A stretch of DNA of 64,000 nucleotides from Pseudoalteromonas citrea (GTDB lineage Bacteria; Pseudomonadota; Gammaproteobacteria; Enterobacterales; Alteromonadaceae): the NCBI RefSeq assembly GCF_000238375.3, contig NZ_AHBZ03000015.1:434001-498000 (forward strand). The letters are read 5' to 3'. This document shows positions 28,834-38,868 of this stretch, in pieces. How positions within the stretch are numbered: the first letter of the stretch is position 1; every line of letters begins with the position of its first letter. The position numbers and the translations under genes were made by a program. Under the pieces are notes generated by a model. It was given only the letters and a program-made list of their open reading frames with translations, ran no database searches and was not told the origin of the DNA.

Positions 28834-28861
28834 AAACGAGGTACCTAAGTACCTCGTTTTT
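28834..28861. terminator. Hairpin between tssC and the second sheath-like gene
   Basis: Perfect 11-bp stem AAACGAGGTAC / GTACCTCGTTT with loop CTAA and a short T run on each strand. It lies in the only sizeable gap (120 bp) between tssA-hcp-tssBC and the downstream genes, so it probably lowers expression of the lower-copy components. Confidence 0.7.
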
Positions 28862-28903
28862 GCAGCTTATCAATCTGTTAAATTGACGCTGTTCTGGTCA
28901 ACC

Positions 28904-30376
28904 TTAGCCCGGTAAGCTCGCTACCATACGCACAGAAGTGGTTAGCTCTTCCATTTGTAGCCAAGGTCTTAGGTGTGCAATCGCAGAATAAGCACCAGGG
29001 CGACCTGGTTGCTCGATAACAGAGATTTGTGCTTCAGCCAATGGCGTTTTAGCACGTTCTTCGTTACCCATCGCACCTGAGTTGGTATAAGTTGCAATCC
29101 ACTCACTCATTTGCTTTTGAATATCTGCTGATTCCATGTTTGAACCAATATTATCGCGGCCCATCACTTTTAGGTAATGTGCAATGCGGCTACTGGCCAT
29201 AATGTAAGGTAAACGTGCTGAAATTGCCGCGTTTGCCGTTGCGTCTAAGTCAGTATATTCTTTTGGTTTTTGCGTTGTCTGGCCACCTAAGAACACAGCG
29301 TAATCTGAGTTTTTATAGTGAACTAAAGGCAAGAAACCAAGGTCACTTAGCTCTTTTTCACGCTCGTCTGTTAGGTTTACCTCAGTAGGACACTGCTGGG
29401 TAATATCACCAGAATCTGTAAAGTAAGTTAAGTTAGGTAACGACTCAACTTTACCGCCATTGTCCATACCACGAATCGCCGTACACCAACCAAATGCTTC
29501 AAATGCGTTATTCATATTTAACGCCATATCAAACGCTGCATTTGACCATACTAGTTCGTCGTTACTTGCTGGTTTTGGATTACCGGCATTGTCCGTACTC
29601 AGCTCTTCAAAATTAAATGACTTAATTTTTTTGCCTTTACCGCCATATGGCAAGCGCGCCATAGTGCGAGGTAGCGTCAATGCAACATAACGTGCATCAT
29701 CACTTTCTCGGAATGAGTTCCATGACGCATAGCTTGGTGAATCAAATGCTGGCGCAATTGGTTTGCCTTCGCTGAACGTTGAGAAACTGTTCAGTTCAAA
29801 CATTTCAGGTGCTGCTGCTGCAATAAAAGGTGCGTGGCTTGCTGCTGCAACTTCACCCATATAACGCAGTAACGCGACATCTTCATCGCTTTGTGAAAAC
29901 TCGTAATCACCTAAAATTAACCCATATGGCTCACCACCAGCAGTACCATATTCGTGCTGGTACATAGAGTTAAAAATAGGGCTACGATCAACCGCAGGCG
30001 CATCTTCAAATTGCTCTAATAACTCATCTTTTGAGATATTTAATAACTTAACTTTCTGCGCAGTGCCAAGCGCACTATTGCGGATCAGTTTCTGCAGACC
30101 CAACCAAGACCCTTCAAGCTCCTGAAAAGTATCTTTTTGCATGATTTGCGATAGCTGCTCAGACATTTTTGCGTCAATCGCAGCTACTGCATCTTCAATT
30201 GTCGCTGTCAGGTTTTTATTCCACGTTACCGTGCCTGACATCGCTTCTTGCGTTAAAGACGTTAATAACTCTTTCGTTCTATCTGGTGCAGTTTGGCTTG
30301 TGGCATTAATTGCTTGATCTAAAAACGAGAGGCTTTCGCCTTCGCCACCAGCACCTTGCTGTAACTCTTCAGACAT
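28904..30376 (-). CDS. tssC: T6SS sheath large subunit TssC
   Basis: 490 aa, standard TssC length. Family segments seen: KLLNISKDELLEQFEDAP, GGEPYGLILGDYEF, LTLPRTMARLPYG, NDELVWSNAAFDMAL, SRIAHYLKVMGRDNIGS and the C-terminal EQPGRPGAYSAIAHLRPWLQ. With TssB it forms the contractile sheath. Start codon adjoins the tssB stop (1-bp overlap). Confidence 0.97.
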   Translation of the reverse strand: MSEELQQGAGGEGESLSFLDQAINATSQTAPDRTKELLTSLTQEAMSGTVTWNKNLTATIEDAVAAIDAKMSEQLSQIMQKDTFQELEGSWLGLQKLIRNSALGTAQKVKLLNISKDELLEQFEDAPAVDRSPIFNSMYQHEYGTAGGEPYGLILGDYEFSQSDEDVALLRYMGEVAAASHAPFIAAAAPEMFELNSFSTFSEGKPIAPAFDSPSYASWNSFRESDDARYVALTLPRTMARLPYGGKGKKIKSFNFEELSTDNAGNPKPASNDELVWSNAAFDMALNMNNAFEAFGWCTAIRGMDNGGKVESLPNLTYFTDSGDITQQCPTEVNLTDEREKELSDLGFLPLVHYKNSDYAVFLGGQTTQKPKEYTDLDATANAAISARLPYIMASSRIAHYLKVMGRDNIGSNMESADIQKQMSEWIATYTNSGAMGNEERAKTPLAEAQISVIEQPGRPGAYSAIAHLRPWLQMEELTTSVRMVASLPG

Positions 30377-30873
30377 TACTCTTCTCCTTTCGCGCCAAGT
30401 TCTTCAGATAATGCGCTGATAGAGTCCGAGCTTTGCAAGATATCTTTTAATAACTTTTCAAAGTCACGCGAACGGTCAGCTTTACTGAGTAGTTCATTTA
30501 ATTGATTACGCGTTTCAAGCAGCTTTTTAAGCGGCTCGATTCGCTGTACCAATGCATCTGGTTCAAAGTCTTTCATTGATTCAAAATCAAGGTTCACTTC
30601 AAACTGACTGTCATCATTTTCAATAACATTGTCGACTTTAAGCGACAAGCTTGGCTGAATACGCCCTAGTACTTCATCAAAGTTATCTTGATCTACTTGA
30701 ACAAACTCACGATCTTCAACTTCTTTTGGATCTTCTTTGTCACCAGAGAAGTTACCCAAAACAGCTGAAACGAAAGGAAGTTCTTTTTTCTCTGAAGCGC
30801 CATTAGTTTCAACATCGTAAGTAATACTTACGCGGTTTTTACTCACGCGCTTGTGCTGTGAATTAAGTGCCAT
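30376..30873 (-). CDS. tssB: T6SS sheath small subunit TssB
   Basis: 165 aa. Family signatures near the N-terminus (NRVSITYDVETNGASEKKELPFV and VLGNFSG) and RIQPSLSLKVDNVIENDD, with a C-terminal helix. Partner of TssC; the genes overlap by 1 bp. Confidence 0.96.
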   Translation of the reverse strand: MALNSQHKRVSKNRVSITYDVETNGASEKKELPFVSAVLGNFSGDKEDPKEVEDREFVQVDQDNFDEVLGRIQPSLSLKVDNVIENDDSQFEVNLDFESMKDFEPDALVQRIEPLKKLLETRNQLNELLSKADRSRDFEKLLKDILQSSDSISALSEELGAKGEE

Positions 30874-30883
30874 TTGCTATACC

Positions 30884-31414
30884 TTACTTAAGATCTGCCG
30901 CAGACGTTAGTTGGTTAGTTGTTGCATCGTATTTCACTGATGCTGCTTTCTCTAACTTACCGCCTTCATCTTCAACGAAGAAGATTTGTTCAATTTTAGT
31001 ATAAGTTAACGAGAATGACTCTGAAGGTTGACCGCCATCGCTACCAGAAATACTAAAGTTAGCCATACGTGCTTCTTCTAACGAAATAACATAGTAAGGA
31101 ATGATCCCTTTACCGTCACGTGATGGCTTAGTCATTACTAGTTCAATTGTTTTACCATCTGCACCCGGCTGGAACAAATAAGTTAACAAATAAGGTGTTG
31201 CGCCATCATATGTCTTAGAGATACTGATCTCACCAAGTGCAACCATACCGCTGTCTTGGTTATTTGCATTGCCAATATCTACTGACACACCACGCATTGC
31301 GCCCCAAGATAGACTATCGACTGCAAACCAACCTTTTTTACTATTTAAGTCAACAACCGTTGCTGCGCCTTTAATAGTGTCATTACCGTCGATTCTCATG
31401 AAGATTGATGCCAT
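30884..31414 (-). CDS. hcp: T6SS inner-tube protein Hcp (TssD)
   Basis: 176 aa. Starts MASIFMRIDGNDTIKGAATV and has the Hcp pattern of beta strands with ISISKTYDGATPYLL, plus C-terminal SFSLTYTKIEQIF. Hexamers stack as the expelled tube and can carry small effectors. The start has a good upstream AAGGAGA. It sits 10 bp before tssB. Confidence 0.95.
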   Translation of the reverse strand: MASIFMRIDGNDTIKGAATVVDLNSKKGWFAVDSLSWGAMRGVSVDIGNANNQDSGMVALGEISISKTYDGATPYLLTYLFQPGADGKTIELVMTKPSRDGKGIIPYYVISLEEARMANFSISGSDGGQPSESFSLTYTKIEQIFFVEDEGGKLEKAASVKYDATTNQLTSAADLK

Positions 31415-31475
31415 CTCTCTTTCTCCTTTGCTATTTTAGTTTGCCTACTGTGCCGCAGGCATTAATATATGATAA

Positions 31476-32777
31476 CTACCATAATGGCCCAGAGCTTGAA
31501 GAACTGGCCTTTGGTTGCTGCTCTATTACCGGCTCAACCTTTTCAGGCTCAACAGGTGTGTGTGTTTCTTCTACAATAACAGGTGTCTCTGTTATCGTAC
31601 TTTGTGGTGTAATCACTGGAGCTATTTGCTCGTTAAGCAATTCACCCAAGTCATTTTCAACCCCAGTTAACTTGCTAATTTCAGCCAGTACTGGCGAATC
31701 TTTGGTGATCAGCTCGTTCATTAATTCCGAAAATGACATATTGCCCCACCGGATCGCACGCGCTAATAAATAAGGAATTGGACTGTGCGGCTCTGTTTGT
31801 TTAAAAAACACCGCAATTCGGTTCAAATCTTCAAGCGCATTCTCTCGAGTATAAGTGCTTATATCACTTTGCGCTTGAGGCCTTACAACAACCGCTTCAC
31901 GCGTTTCAATTTCGGGCGTCACATCAGGTTTTATCATAGCGTCACTGTCATTTGTCTGAACAGGCTCAACAGGTGCCGGCGCAATGTCTTCTTTTTTAAC
32001 CACATCAGGGAAAAAATACTGATACATCGCTTTAATTTGCTTGAGGTTGTCTTTTACAAAACGAAACCCAAGCAACGCCAAACCATTTTTATTTCGATAA
32101 CCGTTAATAAATACATCAATTTCACCTATTTTGCTGTCAATTGATGTAATCGTTTCAAACTGCGCGATTAACTGTGCTTTATGCGATTGGATCACACTGG
32201 CAAACTCGGCTTTTTGTTGTTCTAATTTGCCAGACTTATGAGCAGATAAGTAATCACTAAATGTATAGCTGTCTATGAACGGAAACTGCATGAGAGGCGC
32301 ATTTAATAAGCCTGTATTTGGGCTATCCCCGGTTAACTGCTCTAACGGTCGAGTTTGGTTTTCACACTGCTTACGCATTGCTTCAGCCGCCTCTAATCCC
32401 GCCACTTTTTTATCTGGTAAACGGGGGTGAATCGTCTCTTTTAAGGAGTTTAGCGCAAATAAAAAGTCACTTAGCCCCTCATCTAATAAAGACAGGTCAG
32501 CCTTTTTATAAGGCAGCGCTGCAAGCCACCACACAAATACTTCGATATCGCGAGACTCATTTTTTAACGTCTCTGTACAGGCTTGCTGTAGTTGATACCA
32601 AGCCTCAGCATTTTGGCGCTGTAAGTCTTGATCTTGTGCCGAAGTTGGTGTTTCTAATAATTTACGAAGGCTGGACTGAGCAACATTTAGTAAGTTTCTA
32701 AGCTCTCTAAATTTTGCACGTTGTTCTTTTAAGTAAATACCAACTTCTAATTCACTGTCTTGAGTATATAGCAACAT
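31476..32777 (-). CDS. tssA: T6SS assembly protein TssA (ImpA-like)
   Basis: 433 aa. N-terminal ImpA_N-type region (LRKLLETPTSAQDQDLQ..., DIEVFVWWLAALPYKK, LHPRLPDK-like IHPRLPDKKVAG) and a middle helical region with SPIPYLLARAIRWGNMSFSELM near residues 330-355. The C-terminal 70 aa are Pro/Glu/Val-rich and low-complexity. TssA coordinates tube and sheath polymerisation. It is the first gene of the leftward operon; the SD-like GGGAG lies rather far (about 20 nt) from the ATG. Confidence 0.93.
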   Translation of the reverse strand: MLLYTQDSELEVGIYLKEQRAKFRELRNLLNVAQSSLRKLLETPTSAQDQDLQRQNAEAWYQLQQACTETLKNESRDIEVFVWWLAALPYKKADLSLLDEGLSDFLFALNSLKETIHPRLPDKKVAGLEAAEAMRKQCENQTRPLEQLTGDSPNTGLLNAPLMQFPFIDSYTFSDYLSAHKSGKLEQQKAEFASVIQSHKAQLIAQFETITSIDSKIGEIDVFINGYRNKNGLALLGFRFVKDNLKQIKAMYQYFFPDVVKKEDIAPAPVEPVQTNDSDAMIKPDVTPEIETREAVVVRPQAQSDISTYTRENALEDLNRIAVFFKQTEPHSPIPYLLARAIRWGNMSFSELMNELITKDSPVLAEISKLTGVENDLGELLNEQIAPVITPQSTITETPVIVEETHTPVEPEKVEPVIEQQPKASSSSSGPLW

Positions 32778-33219
32778 AAATAGCTAAATACTACTCCCTT
32801 AAGATTGCGATAAAGTATAGAAACAGTTTGGAGCATAATGAGATAAAGTCAAGACAAGAATCTATGATTAAATACAGTTCAAACCACTTATTTCACCCAC
32901 CTAGTTCACCCTCTAGAAAAATGAAAAAACAAAAAGCCAAGTAATTGATATTTATAGATATTAAATTAATTAAAATCTCCATATTTTGTTCACTTTTCAG
33001 GAGTAAAAGGGGCATATGCAGCAGTTGCAACTATGAAACAAAAATGAAAATAAAATAATACAAAATGGAATAATTAGAACTTAAAATACCGATTTATTCG
33101 CCATAATATAAGTAAAGAAATATTTAATAGCAATGGAAGTTCGTACGATAAAACTGAGTGGTGTTTAGCGTTTTCAAATAGTTTAAACGAAGTCGTTTTT
33201 GATAATAAAAGGAAGTAAT
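32778..33219. other. AT-rich intergenic region upstream of the T6SS operon
   Basis: 442 bp without a supported gene. It must contain the leftward promoter for tssA. I see no convincing sigma-54 (GG-N10-GC) element and no repeat. The right edge is the terminal repeat of the left IS3-family copy. The strong AT bias would suit H-NS-type silencing (inference). Confidence 0.5.
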
Positions 33220-33259
33220 TGTAACTCCACCCAATTTAGTACAGTTCTTTTGTAGAATT

Positions 33260-34039
33260 TTATGCAGCCTCAAGATAACTAATTGGTGTCATATCACCAA
33301 GTGAATCATGGGGTCGTTCATAATTATAAATATCTAACCATTCATCTGTGATTTCACGTACTTCTTGTAGTGACTCAAACAAGTATAAATCTAGCACTTC
33401 TTCACGGTAACTTCGGTTAAACCTTTCCACAAAGCCATTTTGATAAGGGCTACCAGGTTTTATAAACTCTAGCTTAATACTGTTTTCCATCGCCCATGTT
33501 TCAAGCATAATGGAAGTAAACTCTGGGCCATTATCTACTCTAATTTGTTTTGGTTTGCCGCGCCAAGCAATGATCTGTTTTAGTGTCCTAATTACTCTCT
33601 CAGCCGTTAAACTGGTATCAACTTCAATCGCTAATGCTTGTCGATTGAAGTCATCGAGTATATTCAATGTTCTAAAGCGATGTCCGTAGCTTAGTGCATC
33701 ACTCATAAAGTCCATTGACCAAGATTCATTATGTTGCAGTGGGGCACTTAATGGTTCTGGCGTTCTCGTTGGTACACGGCGTTTTCCTTTACGTCTCAAA
33801 TTGAGTTTTAGCATGTTGTAAACTCGTTCTACACGCTTCTTATTCCAAGGTTTTCCCTTATTGCGAAGCCTTTTAAATAGTTTGGGCAGCCCCCATCTTT
33901 GGTGACGTTCGACCAATGCTAGCAATGCGTCGATAACCTCATCATCTGATGGCCGTTTATGTTTGTAATAAAAAACTGAGCGGCTTAGCCCTGCCACTTC
34001 ACAAGCAAATGCGACGCTGACGTTAAATTGAGTTCTCAA
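33260..34039 (-). CDS. IS3-family transposase OrfB (left copy)
   Basis: 259 aa DDE integrase-core protein: D in WSMDFMSDAL, D in RVDNGPEFTS, E in NGFVERFNRSYREEVL. An HTH-like N-terminus (AFACEVAGLSRSVFYY) precedes it. It is normally made as an OrfAB fusion by -1 frameshifting at AAAAAAG; the -1 frame is open across the junction (AVKTSRRRAW type link). Confidence 0.93.
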   Translation of the reverse strand: MRTQFNVSVAFACEVAGLSRSVFYYKHKRPSDDEVIDALLALVERHQRWGLPKLFKRLRNKGKPWNKKRVERVYNMLKLNLRRKGKRRVPTRTPEPLSAPLQHNESWSMDFMSDALSYGHRFRTLNILDDFNRQALAIEVDTSLTAERVIRTLKQIIAWRGKPKQIRVDNGPEFTSIMLETWAMENSIKLEFIKPGSPYQNGFVERFNRSYREEVLDLYLFESLQEVREITDEWLDIYNYERPHDSLGDMTPISYLEAA

Positions 34040-34071
34040 ATGCTCAACCCAAGCTCTGCGTCTACTTGTTT

Positions 34072-34338
34072 TTACAACTTTTTTGAGATGATTTCCTCAA
34101 GCATCGAGTGTTTTAAGCTCAGAGTGGCAAACATATCTTTTAGCTTGCGGTTTTCATCTTCAAGCTCTTTTAATCGTTTAACATCAGAGACTTCCATCCC
34201 ACCATATTTAGAACGCCACTTGTAAAATGTACTTTGGCCAACACCATGTTTGCGACATATTTCTGGCACAGGAACGCCAGACTCAACTTCTTTGATCATG
34301 CCCACGATCTGTGTTTCGGTGAACTTACTTTTTCGCAT
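34072..34338 (-). CDS. IS3-family transposase OrfA (left copy)
   Basis: 88 aa with helix-turn-helix (ICRKHGVGQSTFYKWRSKYGG) and a C-terminal leucine-zipper-like coiled coil (LKELEDENRKLKDMF). Starts MRKSKFTETQIVGMIKE, typical of IS407-type OrfA. Differs from the right copy at a handful of residues (e.g. GVGQ vs GIGQ). Confidence 0.93.
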   Translation of the reverse strand: MRKSKFTETQIVGMIKEVESGVPVPEICRKHGVGQSTFYKWRSKYGGMEVSDVKRLKELEDENRKLKDMFATLSLKHSMLEEIISKKL

Positions 34339-34378
34339 CGTAAAACTTCCTTCTTCTGTTGATAGAAATTCTACTTAA

Positions 34379-34902
<524 letters not shown>

Positions 34903-36281
34903 ACCTTCTTGCAAAAATACATGGCAGCTTTGAGTTACATTAAATTAGAGGAATATCAAAATAGGTATTTCTTCCAAAAGCCCCCTTTAGCTTTAGCTGG
35001 ACTATAGAATTTAAGTAGGTATCTAAATCAGTTTCAATTGATGTTTTGACTTTATCGAGTGAAGTATATGCCTTGATAGCGGCACGGGTGTCATGAAGCA
35101 TGAAAGGACTGCTTTTTTCTACCCCTGCTGTTTGTCCTCTCATCCAGTAGACTTTAGCTCCTTGCAAAATATTCCTAAAAAGATTCCACTCATAGAAGTG
35201 AATCCCATTATATTCATAGAAGTTTAAGAATGGGAGGTTATGTAAAAATATAAAGTGCGAGTTATCATCGGTTGCCTTTTCTAGCCCTTCATACTTTCTT
35301 TGATTCAATTTCTTCCTAATACTTGGATGATTGAGGTTATCTTTGAACACTCTTAATTGACGTTCATAATCTTTTAAAATTCCAGTTGTTAGTTCCCAGC
35401 AGCGTTCAGAGTAGAATTTAGGAAGCCATTTAGTTCGATATTTAACTTGGACAAAATAAAATTGTTCGAAAAGTTGATCTTCAATAACTAAGTCAATGTC
35501 GTAGCCTTTTATTTCAGCATTATTATTCGGGTTGATACTTGGATATATTTTAAAACGCTTTACATCAAGATTGCTCAAGTATTGATAGATGTAATCTCTT
35601 TCAAAAATATCACCAAATTTAATAAGCTCTTTTTTCAAGCTTTCTTCTTGACTATATAATTTGGACGCCATGTAAGTTATGTGACGTGTCGCTAGCTCAA
35701 AACCTAGGTTACCAGCTTTAAACGAAGAGCCATCAAACCGGAGTGCATCAAAATGAGCACCTTCAAACTTGTTTAACTTTGATAAATTGCTAATCAAAAA
35801 GTTGAGTGATTCAGATCTACAAAGGTTGTTTTCGATGAAAAAGCTCACTGGTATATCAAATCCCTTAAGTTTGAAACACTCAGTAAATGTCATGATAGCA
35901 ATACATTCTCTGATAAAAAGGAAGTGCTTGGAGGATTTAGCAGATTCGGACAGGAACATTGGCTTTATTGAGAGAACTTTATCGAAAACTTGATCAATAA
36001 TCTCGCTTGCAACTTCTAGTTGTACATATCTCCTGCTCATTAAAGATGTTGCTTTGTCTAAATACCCTTGGTCTGCAAAGTTGGATTTATCTTCTAGTAA
36101 TTCGGATAACCCATGAGCAACATGGAATTTTTCGGCAGGCTCCGCCAATTCTAGTTTAAACCCTTCTTTCAACTTTCTAACATTAATATATCCAGACTTA
36201 ACGAATACATATGTAACTCCCCCAAAAAATGAAACAGTTCATAAGTAGAATTTTCCATTAACTAAAATAGGAAAATTTACG

Positions 36282-36548
36282 ATGAGAAAAAGTAAGTTCA
36301 CCGAAACTCAAATTGTCAGCATGATCAAAGAAGCTGAATCAGGTATTCCAGTGCCTGAAATTTGCCGTAAACATGGCATAGGCCAAAGCACATTTTACAA
36401 ATGGCGCTCAAAATATGGTGGTATGGAAGCATCTGATGTTAAACGCCTTAAAGAACTTGAAGAAGAAAATCGTAAGCTAAAAGATATGTTTGCAACGCTG
36501 AGCTTAAAGCACTCGATGCTTGAGGATATCATTGCAAAAAAGCTGTAA
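36282..36548 (+). CDS. IS3-family transposase OrfA (right copy)
   Basis: 88 aa, HTH plus leucine-zipper region (LKELEEENRKLKDMF). Stop TAA lies 6 nt after the AAAAAAG slip site, so termination here or -1 frameshift into orfB sets the OrfA/OrfAB ratio. Confidence 0.93.
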   Translation: MRKSKFTETQIVSMIKEAESGIPVPEICRKHGIGQSTFYKWRSKYGGMEASDVKRLKELEEENRKLKDMFATLSLKHSMLEDIIAKKL

Positions 36549-36580
36549 AGACAAGTAGACGCAGAGCTTGGGTTGAGCAT

Positions 36581-37360
36581 TTGAGAACTCAATTTAACGT
36601 CAGCGTCGCATTTGCTTGTGAAGTGGCTGGATTAAGCCGCTCAGTTTTTTATTACAAACATAAACGGCCATCAGATGATGAAGTTATCGACGCATTGCTA
36701 GCATTGATCGAACGTCACCAAAGGTGGGGGCTGCCCAAACTATTTAAAAGGCTTCGCAACAAGGGTAAACCTTGGAATAAGAAGCGTGTTGAACGTGTTT
36801 ACAACATGCTTAAACTCAACTTAAGACGTAAAGGAAAACGCCGTGTACCAACGAGAACGCCAGAACCGTTAAGTGCCCCAGCAGAACATAACGAATCTTG
36901 GTCAATGGACTTTATGAGTGATGCATTAAGCTATGGACATCGGTTCAGAACATTGAATGTACTCGATGACTTCAATCGACAAGCATTAGCGATTGAAGTT
37001 GATACCAGTTTAACGGCTGAGAGAGTAATTAGGACACTAAAGCAGATCATTGCTTGGCGCGGCAAACCAAAACAAATTAGGGTAGATAATGGCCCAGAGT
37101 TTACTTCCACTATGCTTGAAACGTGGGCGATGGAAAACAGTATTAAGCTAGAGTTTATAAAACCTGGTAGCCCTTATCAAAATGGCTTTGTGGAAAGGTT
37201 TAACCGAAGTTACCGTGAAGAAGTGCTAGATTTATACTTGTTTGAGTCACTACAAGAAGTACGTGAAATCACAGATGAATGGTTAGATATTTATAATTAT
37301 GAACGACCCCATGATTCACTTGGTGATATGACACCAATTAGTTATCTTGAGGCTGCATAA
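36581..37360 (+). CDS. IS3-family transposase OrfB (right copy)
   Basis: 259 aa DDE integrase core, near-identical to the left copy (differences such as ALIERH vs ALVERH, TLNVLDD vs TLNILDD). The catalytic D, D, E are all present. The listed start is a TTG in the frame that continues upstream into the -1 frameshift junction; the functional product is most likely the OrfAB fusion. Confidence 0.93.
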   Translation: MRTQFNVSVAFACEVAGLSRSVFYYKHKRPSDDEVIDALLALIERHQRWGLPKLFKRLRNKGKPWNKKRVERVYNMLKLNLRRKGKRRVPTRTPEPLSAPAEHNESWSMDFMSDALSYGHRFRTLNVLDDFNRQALAIEVDTSLTAERVIRTLKQIIAWRGKPKQIRVDNGPEFTSTMLETWAMENSIKLEFIKPGSPYQNGFVERFNRSYREEVLDLYLFESLQEVREITDEWLDIYNYERPHDSLGDMTPISYLEAA

Positions 37361-37933
37361 AATTCTACAAAAGAGCTGTACTAAATTGGGTGGAGTTACA
37401 CATAGATTTCACTTAAGAGCATTGACGATATTAATATCGAACTATCAATACCTAACAATATCTCTCTCTTTATTTTGTACCGTTCTGATATTCGATCAAC
37501 GTGATAACTAAATGTGATTGCAATTTGACGGTCTATATAATTATATATTGAGCTTTTATATGACTCATCTGACGCATTGTCTTTATCCACTGCCACTATC
37601 AGTCTGAAATACTTTCGAATTTCTTCTAATATTTTTGAGCTATCGGCCTCATAACATTCTTTCGTAGGGGCGTTTTTAAGCTGATATATTTGTTTTTCAG
37701 CAAGACACAAATTCCTGAAAAGAAAATTTTCAAATATACGAATATCACTTCGAAATGGGATTAATGTGTTTAAGACACTTCGTACACGATCACCTAAAGT
37801 ATCAGAACTCATACCTAGGATATCCCTATTTTTAATAGGATCTAACGCAAACTTCACTAAATCATTGTCTATTCCATGATATATCAAATGTATAACCCAC
37901 CTTGAAAATTGATTGGCAATCAGTAGATAAATC

Positions 37934-37948
37934 ATGATATGTTATCAT
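37934..37948. promoter_or_regulatory. Candidate operator of the WYL regulator
   Basis: Perfect inverted repeat ATGATA-TGT-TATCAT in the 39-bp divergent gap. It overlaps the start codon of the split nuclease gene and lies 26 bp before the regulator's ATG. BrxR/CapW-type regulators are dimers that bind inverted repeats in front of their own operons. Binding here is inference. Confidence 0.45.
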
Positions 37949-37974
37949 CAAAATGATTACAATATGGGTTCATT

Positions 37975-38868
37975 ATGAGTATGTTTATTGATAAGGGAGT
38001 CAGCTACGTACAAAAGCAGAGGCTTGCTTATATAGACTTCTTACTGATGTTTAGAGGCTACTTTAGCAGAAGTGATTTAACAGCGAAGTTCGAAATGGGA
38101 ATGGCAAATGCAACTCGTGACATTGCCCTTTATAAAGAGCTATCGCCAAAGAATATCGAGCTTGAAAACTCTACAAAACAATATTTACAGTCAAAGAACT
38201 TTAAACCTCTTTTTAATCATGATGCGAAAAAAACGCTAGTAAAGCTCGCTAACGATATTACAGATGGCTTTGATGCTATCGGTGATATTAGCTTCCCAAT
38301 TGATGCGCCAAGTCAGCTTAATATTCCTGACATATTTATTGTTGCCAAGCTTGTACAAGCGATTCTTAATAAGAAGCCTGTAAATGTAATTTACACATCC
38401 CTTAGCAGCGGCTCTGCCTCTAGAGAGTTGATACCTCACTCTATAGTTGATAACGGACTACGCTGGCACGTGAGAGCCTTTGATAGAAAAACAAAGTCAT
38501 TCAGAGATTTTGTGCTTACTCGCGTAAGCAAAGTTACTATTAAAGACCAGATTATCGAGCCATATGAGGACAAGTTAGAGGATCATCAATGGATGAGAAT
38601 GATGCCGTTACAGCTAGTACCCCACCCTAAAAATGTGCAGCACCCTACTGCAATTGCAATGGACTATGGGATGGAAAACGGTGTTCTTGAGTTAAATGTA
38701 AGAGCTGCACTGGCAGGATATTTACTTAGACGATGGAATGTGGATTGTACCTTAAATGCGGAGCTGTCTGGTGGTGAATATCAGTTATGGCTTAAGAATA
38801 GGCAAACTCTATATGGAGCAGAGAATCTTGCCATTGCTCCCGGTTATCAGCAGTCAGAGGACGACTAA
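37975..38868 (+). CDS. WYL-domain transcriptional regulator (BrxR/CapW-like)
   Basis: 297 aa. N-terminal winged-helix region (about 15-80: QRLAYIDFLLMFRGYFSRSD, then TRDIALYKEL), a WYL domain (about 130-205: VIYTSLSSGSASRELIPHSI and RWHVRAFDRKTKSFRDFVLTR) and a C-terminal WCX-like domain (about 225-290). This layout and the RWHVRA.D...FRDFVL.R motif are those of the BrxR/CapW family, which repress phage-defence operons and are thought to respond to a ligand. The stop overlaps the next ATG (TAATG), placing it as the first gene of the SMC-like operon, so it likely controls that operon. Confidence 0.85.
   Translation: MSMFIDKGVSYVQKQRLAYIDFLLMFRGYFSRSDLTAKFEMGMANATRDIALYKELSPKNIELENSTKQYLQSKNFKPLFNHDAKKTLVKLANDITDGFDAIGDISFPIDAPSQLNIPDIFIVAKLVQAILNKKPVNVIYTSLSSGSASRELIPHSIVDNGLRWHVRAFDRKTKSFRDFVLTRVSKVTIKDQIIEPYEDKLEDHQWMRMMPLQLVPHPKNVQHPTAIAMDYGMENGVLELNVRAALAGYLLRRWNVDCTLNAELSGGEYQLWLKNRQTLYGAENLAIAPGYQQSEDD

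Larger units (their letters stand above)
36212..37400 (+). mobile_element. IS3-family (IS407-like) insertion sequence, right copy
   Basis: 1189 bp with terminal repeats TGTAACTCC... / ...GGAGTTACA. Flanked on both sides by CATA, a 4-bp target duplication, the size expected for the IS407 group. It sits inside the 600-codon gene. OrfA and OrfB are on the plus strand with the slippery A AAA AAG at 36536-36542. Both frames look intact, so the element may be active. Confidence 0.95.
34940..37935 (-). pseudogene. PD-(D/E)xK-like protein gene interrupted by an IS3-family element
   Basis: Two halves of one gene lie on either side of the right IS copy: 37935-37401 (N-terminal 178 codons) and 36211-34940. 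Removing the IS and one CATA target copy gives 1803 bp, 600 codons plus stop, with a continuous junction reading LLSEIYVFVKSGYINVRK. In the C-terminal half, GYDIDLVIEDQLFEQFYFVQVKYRT has the D...(x)QVK spacing of PD-(D/E)xK nucleases; the family is otherwise unrecognised. The gene is divergent from the WYL regulator, 39 bp apart, so it may once have belonged to the same defence locus. Base usage is AT-rich like its neighbours. It is inactivated unless the IS excises precisely. Confidence 0.8.
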
